DNA of 5,704 nucleotides. Source: Sulfuritalea sp. (GTDB lineage: Bacteria > Pseudomonadota > Gammaproteobacteria > Burkholderiales > Rhodocyclaceae). The position numbers and the translations under genes were made by a program. This document shows, piece by piece, positions 1 through 5,704 of this stretch; position 1 is the stretch's first letter, and each line of letters opens with the position of its first letter. The notes under the pieces were generated by a model. The model was not told the origin of the DNA. It was given only the letters and a program-made list of their open reading frames with translations, and did no database searches. The DNA is taken from contig JAIPCS010000203.1 in NCBI GenBank assembly GCA_021738105.1, positions 1 through 5,704 of the forward strand, read 5' to 3'.

Positions 1-1
1 A

Positions 2-1627
2 TCCGCGGAAGACTATGCGGGTTTCGGCGCGGCAGCCCAGCCGGCCTTGGCCTCCAACCAGTTGCTCGACCTCGAATGGGGCAACATACGCAAGGATGGC
101 ACCAGCATCTGGTGCCGTCATCTGGCGAAATCGATTGATCTGGATGACGGCAAGCTGAGTACCGTCTGGATTACGGAGGACATCACCGCGCGCAAGGCCA
201 CCGAGGAAGCCCTGCGCCGCGCCCACGACGAAATGGAGCAGCGTGTGCGCGAGCGCACCACGGAACTGGCCACCGCCAACGCCCGGCTGAGCGCCGAAGT
301 CGATGACCGGCAGCAGGCCGAGGACCGCATGCGTCACATGGCCAACCACGATGCGCTCACCGGCCTGCCCAATCGTCGCCTGCTACATGACCGCATGCGC
401 CAGGCCATGGCGCTGGCCCACCGCAGCGAACACAAACTCGCGGTGCTGTTCATCGATCTCGATCGCTTCAAGACCGTCAATGATTCACTGGGACACGCCA
501 GTGGTGATTTACTGCTGCAGGACGTGGCCCGACGCCTGGCCGGCGCACTGCGCGAGGGCGATACCGTCGCCCGTCTTGGCGGCGACGAATTCGTCATCGT
601 GCTGCCCGAACTGGCATCGTCCAACGATGTCGCGCAAGTCGCCCACAAACTGACCGAACTGTTTGCCCGGGAATTTGCCGTCAAGGATATCGAAATCCAC
701 GTCACGCCCAGCATCGGCATTGCTGTCTATCCAGACGACGGCAAAGACGTCGAGACTCTGACCCGCAATGCCGACGCGGCGATGTATCACGCCAAGGAAA
801 TGGGACGCAACAACTACCAGTTCTTCACCGAGCAGATGAACGCGGTCGCATCGCAACGCTTTGCACTGGAAAGCAACCTGCACAAAGCGCTCGAGCGCAA
901 CGAACTGCTGCTGTACTACCAGCCGAGAATCGCCATCGATACGCGCCGGGTCTGCGGTTTCGAGGCACTGCTGCGCTGGCAGCATCCGGAGCGCGGCATG
1001 ATATCGCCGGCTGATTTCATACCGCTGGCCGAGGATACCAATCTCATCATTCCCATCGGCGAATGGGCGCTGCAGGAAGCCTGCCGCCAGAACATTGCCT
1101 GGCAGCGCGCGGGCTACCCCGCGCTGCCGATCGCGGTCAACCTTTCTCCACAACAGTTTCGCCAGCGCGACCTGGTCGAACTGGTTGAGCGTGCGCTTGT
1201 CAGCAGCGGCATGGACCCCCGCTACCTTGAACTCGAGATCACCGAGGGCAGCCTGATGCAAACGACCGAGCTCACGCTGGAGACGCTAAAGCGCTTGAGT
1301 GCGCTGGGGATCGGCTTGTCGATCGACGATTTCGGCGTCGGCTATTCGAGCCTCAACTACCTCAAGCGCTTTCCCGTGAATCAGCTCAAGATCGACCAAT
1401 CCTTCGTCCGCGACATCGCCACCGATCCCGACGATGCGGCGATTGTCACCGCCATCATCGGCCTGGCGAAGAGCCTGCATCTGAGCGTCGTCGCCGAAGG
1501 CGTCGAAACCGAGGAACAACTCGCCTTTGTTGCACAGTCGGGATGTAATGAAGCGCAGGGGTATTTCTTCAGCCCACCGATACCGGCAGCGGAAGCGGAG
1601 CTTCGCTTTCTCAAGCTTTGCCGCTAA
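2..1627 (+). CDS. PAS-GGDEF-EAL cyclic-di-GMP signalling protein (5' partial)
   Basis: The frame is open from the left edge, so the true start lies upstream; 541 codons before the TAA are visible. Residues 1-65 are the second half of a PAS/PAC sensor domain, ending in a typical [10 protein letters not shown]. Residues 66-105 are a charged linker likely to form a coiled coil. The GGDEF domain spans about 117-278, with [10 protein letters not shown] at its start, metal-binding D152, an intact GGDEF at 193-197 and an RxxD inhibitory site (R184-D187) five residues before it. The EAL domain spans about 288-536, with E321 of EAL, N380, E412, D442-D443, K463, E499 and Q519 all present. By family knowledge these make and break cyclic di-GMP; both active sites look intact, so either or both activities are possible. 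Small variants are LEITEG for the usual LEITES and DDFGVG for DDFGTG. No signal or membrane segment is visible in this part. The protein is probably cytoplasmic at this end and responds to a ligand or cofactor bound by the PAS domain. The ligand cannot be told. Confidence 0.95.
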   Translation, partial: SAEDYAGFGAAAQPALASNQLLDLEWGNIRKDGTSIWCRHLAKSIDLDDGKLSTVWITEDITARKATEEALRRAHDEMEQRVRERTTELATANARLSAEVDDRQQAEDRMRHMANHDALTGLPNRRLLHDRMRQAMALAHRSEHKLAVLFIDLDRFKTVNDSLGHASGDLLLQDVARRLAGALREGDTVARLGGDEFVIVLPELASSNDVAQVAHKLTELFAREFAVKDIEIHVTPSIGIAVYPDDGKDVETLTRNADAAMYHAKEMGRNNYQFFTEQMNAVASQRFALESNLHKALERNELLLYYQPRIAIDTRRVCGFEALLRWQHPERGMISPADFIPLAEDTNLIIPIGEWALQEACRQNIAWQRAGYPALPIAVNLSPQQFRQRDLVELVERALVSSGMDPRYLELEITEGSLMQTTELTLETLKRLSALGIGLSIDDFGVGYSSLNYLKRFPVNQLKIDQSFVRDIATDPDDAAIVTAIIGLAKSLHLSVVAEGVETEEQLAFVAQSGCNEAQGYFFSPPIPAAEAELRFLKLCR

Positions 1628-1668
1628 GCTGCGCCCCCGCCTTTCGTCATTCGCCCGCCAACACTTTC

Positions 1669-3969
<2,301 letters not shown>

Positions 3970-4032
3970 CGGCAACGACCACGACAATCAAAACCTGTCG
4001 CGCACTTCATGGATCAAGTGTTTAGCACTTCG

Positions 4033-4518
4033 TCATGCACCAAGCGGTAGATACAGCACCATCGGATTATCTCGGCAAGACGTGAAACCATAATGCTCAT
4101 AGAAGGTTTTGGCCGTCTCTTCCTTCGCATCGACTACAAGCGCGTAGGCGCCCACATGCTTGCGCGCCTCTAAACATCTCTCGACTGCACAACCAATGAG
4201 AAGCTGTCCCAGTCCAAGACCTCGATGAGCCGAATGCGTTGCCAAACGTCCCAAGCGAAAGCAAGGCACCGGATAGCGCGGCAGCTTTCGCTGTGTGCGC
4301 TGGTCAAACTGGACGGTATCGACCTGAGCGGCACTCAAACTATAGTAGCCAAGTATGATCCGGGGGGCGCTGGTATCGACCAACACTCGCACAACGGTGA
4401 TTTCTTTCTTGCTCTGCTGAACCGCAAAACGGTGCAGATAGTCATCAAGCTCGCGAACACCTGAGGTGAAAGCCTGGCGATCATGGCTGTGGGGATCAAG
4501 CAATTGCTCTTCAAGCAC
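4033..4518 (-). CDS. GNAT acetyltransferase toxin of a type II toxin-antitoxin system (TacT-like)
   Basis: This is a 161-residue single-domain GNAT protein. Visible landmarks are FTSGVRELDDYL (17-28, the usual N-terminal block of TacT/AtaT-type toxins), ILGYYSLSAAQV (55-66), FRLGRLATHSAHRGLGLGQLL with the acetyl-CoA-binding RxxGxG at R99-G104, and KTFYEHYGF, where Y140 lies at the position of the catalytic tyrosine of TacT. Toxins of this family acetylate the amino group of aminoacyl-tRNAs and stop translation. That activity here is inferred from family, and the tRNA target cannot be predicted. The start is GTG at 4518, with GGAG six bases upstream. It overlaps the antitoxin stop by 8 bp (GTGCTTGA), implying translational coupling and a controlled toxin-antitoxin ratio. 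The gene converges on ygiQ, 63 bp from its stop. All key residues are present and the frame is intact, so it looks functional. A plain N-acetyltransferase is the alternative, but the partner gene argues against that. Confidence 0.92.
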   Translation of the reverse strand: MLEEQLLDPHSHDRQAFTSGVRELDDYLHRFAVQQSKKEITVVRVLVDTSAPRIILGYYSLSAAQVDTVQFDQRTQRKLPRYPVPCFRLGRLATHSAHRGLGLGQLLIGCAVERCLEARKHVGAYALVVDAKEETAKTFYEHYGFTSCRDNPMVLYLPLGA

Positions 4519-4780
4519 GCTTTACTCCGCGCGCAACTTTCATTGCGTTTTGCAAAGCGGCATTCGGTGCGAATGCCTCATTGAGCGCCGTTGTGAACGC
4601 CTTGAAATCCTGTGCGGTCATCGTGATACGAGCGTCCTTATCCAGCAACTCGCGCGCTTTTTCCCTAGCCGCCGTCCGAACGAACGCGGCCATTGTGGTG
4701 CCCATCAAGGCTGCGGCACGAGAAAGGATTTCTTTTTCTTCAACATCCATCTTCAAATCCAATCGAGCAGCTGCTGACAT
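4511..4780 (-). CDS. DUF1778 ribbon-helix-helix antitoxin (TacA-like)
   Basis: This 89-residue protein starts at ATG 4780, with GGAG six bases before it. A longer frame from TTG 4852 would swallow the operator and lacks such a site. Residues ~5-45 fit a ribbon-helix-helix DNA-binding fold: RLDLKMDVEEKEILSRAA as strand and helix one, then GTTMAAFVRTAAREKA as helix two. Residues ~52-89, with ITMTAQDFKAFTTAL, form the C-terminal part, which in this family wraps around and neutralises the GNAT toxin. The gene is first in the operon and overlaps the toxin by 8 bp. By family knowledge, the antitoxin dimer represses its own promoter, with the toxin as co-repressor depending on ratio. The palindromic half-site array 28-55 bp upstream supports this. 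The frame is intact. Confidence 0.9.
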   Translation of the reverse strand: MSAAARLDLKMDVEEKEILSRAAALMGTTMAAFVRTAAREKARELLDKDARITMTAQDFKAFTTALNEAFAPNAALQNAMKVARGVKRA

Positions 4781-4796
4781 GTCAATCTCCAAAAAG

Positions 4797-4811
4797 ACGG
4801 CCAATCGCCGT
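4797..4811 (-). promoter_or_regulatory. Small inverted repeat in the toxin-antitoxin leader
   Basis: ACGGC (4797-4801) and GCCGT (4807-4811) form a 5-bp stem with a 5-base loop, between the operator and the antitoxin ribosome binding site, and share bases with the third half-site. It could be a leader hairpin or simply part of the operator. Its small size makes chance possible. Confidence 0.25.
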
Positions 4812-4835
4812 ATATGGTACGGTAAATTACCGTAC
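4808..4835 (-). promoter_or_regulatory. Probable operator of the toxin-antitoxin operon
   Basis: A perfect 19-bp palindrome with 9-bp arms around one central base, GTACGGTAAATTACCGTAC, lies at 4817-4835. A third half-site, CCGTA, lies at 4808-4812, so three TACGG/CCGTA half-sites (4808-4812, 4818-4822, 4830-4834) alternate in orientation within 27 bp. They lie 28-55 bp upstream of the antitoxin start. Arrays of short alternating half-sites are what ribbon-helix-helix antitoxins bind. Binding by this antitoxin is inferred. I could not place a convincing -35/-10 pair. TATACG (4814-4809) and TAATTT inside the palindrome are weak -10 candidates. Confidence 0.6.
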
Positions 4836-4847
4836 TTACCCCCAACA

Positions 4848-4869
4848 GGCAAGCGCCATTTGATTCCGG
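4848..4869 (+). repeat. Right copy of the 22-bp direct near-repeat
   Basis: This copy lies just upstream of the toxin-antitoxin operator, 1136 bp from the copy in ygiQ. Read in the ygiQ frame it gives GKRHLIP, then V and a TAG stop, so it could be a leftover of a ygiQ 3' end or an attachment-type duplicate. It could also be a chance match, although matches of this length are unlikely in 5.7 kb. Confidence 0.55.
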
Positions 4870-4919
4870 TGTAGGGAATTAATGGGTTGTCCGGTGTTGT
4901 AGCACGCCACCTGTCCGGT
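4865..4919 (+). repeat. Three evenly spaced TCCGGT repeats
   Basis: TCCGGT occurs at 4865-4870, 4890-4895 and 4914-4919, with steps of 25 and 24 bp. The last two extend to TGTCCGGT (4888-4895 and 4912-4919). Regularly spaced short direct repeats just before a transposase-like start are typical of transposase binding sites at insertion sequence ends. The first copy overlaps the 22-bp near-repeat. Confidence 0.4.
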
Positions 4920-5012
4920 CGTCATGGCGCCACGAAGGGGAACAAGATGACGCAGATGGAACTGCTACAGGATTTCCGGAAGATGAAGCTCGAAGAAGCA
5001 CATGAAAGGTGA
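4888..5012 (+). mobile_element. Possible left-end remnant of an insertion sequence
   Basis: The stretch begins with TGTCCGGT, repeats it 24 bp later, and leads into a short reading frame with a good ribosome binding site at 4947. This arrangement resembles the left end of an insertion sequence followed by its transposase start. No matching right end, inverted terminal repeat or target duplication was found in the window, so the element would be a truncated relic. The family is uncertain; an ISNCY/ISDol1-like element is a guess from the peptide. Confidence 0.3.
4947..5012 (+). pseudogene. Truncated transposase-like N-terminus
   Basis: A 21-codon frame starts at ATG 4947 with AAGGGG six bases upstream, a strong ribosome binding site for such a short frame. 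The peptide begins MTQMELLQDF and continues FRKMKLEEAHER before TGA. It resembles from memory the opening residues of transposases whose next segment is a helix-turn-helix, but that segment is not readable after the stop. The downstream bases GGGCGGCCGATCAAGCC could be a decayed, frameshifted continuation. If it is not a transposase relic it is an unrecognised leader peptide. Confidence 0.35.
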
Positions 5013-5107
5013 ATGGCCGGGCGGCCGATCAAGCCTATGCGTCATCCCGGCGGCTCCGCATGCCCTGGTTGCCTTTTCGCGGGGCGGCAAAGGCCGGACA
5101 TCTGTTC
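5013..5107. other. Gap between the insertion sequence relic and the DUF4926 gene
   Basis: No gene is supported here. Frames on both strands are short and unlike any family I know. The stretch contains an imperfect inverted repeat, GCCTTT (5071-5076) with AAAGGC (5089-5094), without a T-tract. Together with 4781-4946 it makes up most of the gene-poor zone between the toxin-antitoxin operon and the DUF4926 gene. Confidence 0.5.
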
Positions 5108-5347
5108 TCAAATCCGGTCTGGCTTTTCTTGGTCAGGCTGCCAGGCAGCCATCGCTGGCGTATGGCGTAGTTCAATAAGCTGGCGAACGGGGATGGGTTC
5201 GATGGCATAGGCGACGCCACCAAGATCGGCGAATTCGACCAGCACAACGTTCTCGGTCAGTTCATCAACGATAGTGCCAACCTGACCTTTAGCGAGGTGC
5301 GCTGCCGGCACATCTTCCAGCGTCGCAACGACATCAAGCAATTTCAT
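5108..5347 (-). CDS. DUF4926 domain protein
   Basis: This 79-residue protein starts at ATG 5347, with GGAG six bases upstream; the in-frame TTG at 5359 overlaps that site and is unlikely. MKLLDVVATLEDVPAAHLAKGQVGTIV at 1-27 (read here in two blocks, MKLLDVVATLEDVP and HLAKGQVGTIV) and VLVEFADLGGVAYA (36-49) match the small beta-rich DUF4926 family, whose members are usually 65-80 residues. The last ~15 residues (MAAWQPDQEKPDRI) look like an unrelated extension. The function is unknown. Such genes are often seen next to DUF6883 genes, and here the frame upstream ends with a DUF6883-like C-terminus that overlaps this start by 14 bp, so it was probably the second gene of a coupled pair. An immunity or antitoxin role is a guess from that context. 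No signal peptide or membrane segment is visible. Confidence 0.75.
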   Translation of the reverse strand: MKLLDVVATLEDVPAAHLAKGQVGTIVDELTENVVLVEFADLGGVAYAIEPIPVRQLIELRHTPAMAAWQPDQEKPDRI

Positions 5348-5552
5348 CGCATTCTCCAATCACGTAGCATGTAACAAATCTAGGGAAATGCTTATATGGA
5401 CGCCTCCGGGAGATCAAGTGATTTTTGCATGGTGGTTTGCAGGAAAGGGTCGCAGTCTTATATCCGGCCTGTTGGTCCAGGCGGTAAGCCTGCTGGCCCT
5501 GATGGAATTCGCTTACGAGGTCCTCATCTGAACATCGAACTTGAAAGTTCAC
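5334..5552 (-). pseudogene. Degraded DUF6883-like gene upstream of the DUF4926 gene
   Basis: The frame from GTG 5552 to TGA 5334 gives 72 residues. Its end, FPRFVTCYV (residues 56-64) after LISRRRPYKH, closely fits the C-terminus of DUF6883 proteins, which commonly end in PRLVTCYV or PRLVTAYP. The middle, HQGQQAYRLDQQAGYKTATL, loosely follows the expected Y-x-L-D and T-A-T-V pattern. The usual N-terminal block with HP and KA..F is missing, and the length is below the usual ~100-110. The same frame upstream reads an in-frame TAG at 5585 after MMANR (ATG 5600), then DRDEDKLVG, which may be a broken N-terminus. AAGGAG at about 5620-5615 precedes a GTG that runs only four codons. Together this suggests a decayed gene. 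The 14-bp overlap with the DUF4926 start fits a coupled operon. A short intact unknown gene is the alternative. Confidence 0.45.
5391..5417 (-). promoter_or_regulatory. Weak sigma-70-like promoter candidate for the DUF4926 gene
   Basis: On the minus strand TTGATC (5417-5412) and TATAAG (5396-5391) are separated by 15 bp, shorter than the ideal 17, and lie about 43 bp before the DUF4926 start. It falls inside the degraded upstream frame, so it might keep the downstream gene expressed, or be coincidence. Confidence 0.25.
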
Positions 5553-5637
5553 ATTCCCTACCAGCTTATCCTCGTCCCGGTCCTACCTGTTTGCCATCAT
5601 GTGTTGATCACAAGCGCTCCTTGAAGACGGACTTTGT

Positions 5638-5703
5638 TTAAATGCTCAGGGTACGTAACTCAAACCCCACAAAACGCTGCCGGGTCATAAGGACGGCCTT
5701 TCG
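5638..5703 (-). CDS. Possible C-terminal end of a minus-strand gene (5' partial)
   Basis: A minus-strand frame enters from the right edge and ends at TAA 5638, giving RKAVLMTRQRF followed by VGFELRTLSI. The composition is protein-like, but 21 codons are too few to recognise a family or exclude chance. It runs in the same direction as the degraded DUF6883-like frame and could be the gene before it. Confidence 0.2.
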   Translation of the reverse strand, partial: RKAVLMTRQRFVGFELRTLSI

Positions 5704-5704
5704 C

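Noticed and set aside
4003..4030. CACTT and AAGTG inverted repeats between ygiQ and the toxin as a shared terminator
   Set aside because: The arms are only 5 bp, AT-rich and without a T-tract on either strand.
4781..4852. Longer antitoxin start at TTG 4852
   Set aside because: The extra 24 residues would cover the palindromic operator and are not family-like, and ATG 4780 has a properly spaced GGAG.
5091..5130. Terminator-like stem AGGCCGGA/TCCGGTCT followed by a T-rich run on the plus strand
   Set aside because: No supported plus-strand gene ends here, the loop is 14 bases, and the stem is imperfect when read on the minus strand, where the DUF4926 gene ends.
5396..5641. 81-codon plus-strand frame with a GPxGKPAGPDG-like stretch that resembles toxin linkers
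   Set aside because: It is antisense to the DUF6883-like frame, whose C-terminal match is better, and it has no ribosome binding site worth noting.
5638..5704. Integron attC-like site or RNA gene at the right edge
   Set aside because: I looked for paired core sites and a cloverleaf and found neither.

Overview
The window looks like a stretch of proteobacterial chromosome, probably betaproteobacterial. This rests on the style of the YgiQ and PAS-GGDEF-EAL proteins and the GC-rich coding of the left part; no rRNA or other phylogenetic marker is present, so the placement is tentative. The left 4 kb reads as ordinary core genome. The right 1.7 kb is visibly less GC-rich, has short, broken and oppositely oriented genes, and looks like a small accessory patch.

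Layout: (1) 2-1627 (+) is the 3' part of a PAS-GGDEF-EAL cyclic-di-GMP protein whose beginning lies outside the window. (2) 1669-3969 (+) is a complete YgiQ-type radical SAM protein, 41 bp downstream and probably co-transcribed. (3) 4033-4780 (-) is a complete type II toxin-antitoxin operon: a DUF1778/TacA-like ribbon-helix-helix antitoxin followed, with an 8-bp overlap, by a TacT-like GNAT acetyltransferase toxin. Just upstream of it is a compact array of three TACGG half-sites, the probable autoregulatory operator. (4) 4888-5012 (+) may be the left end of a decayed insertion sequence, with a short transposase-like start behind a good ribosome binding site. (5) 5108-5347 (-) is a small DUF4926-type protein. 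Its start overlaps by 14 bp the end of a degraded upstream reading frame whose C-terminus resembles DUF6883 proteins, so this looks like the remains of a second coupled two-gene module. (6) The last ~65 bp may hold the tail of another minus-strand gene.

The toxin-antitoxin operon converges on ygiQ. A 22-bp sequence near the 3' end of ygiQ (3712-3733) recurs with two mismatches just beyond the operator (4848-4869), so the ygiQ tail plus the toxin-antitoxin operon is bracketed by a direct near-repeat 1136 bp apart. This could be the scar or attachment-like boundary of a small insertion next to ygiQ. The most interesting parts are this bracketed module, its operator, and the partly decayed DUF6883/DUF4926 pair. 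Family assignments are from recognition of motifs in the translated sequence; no database search was run.
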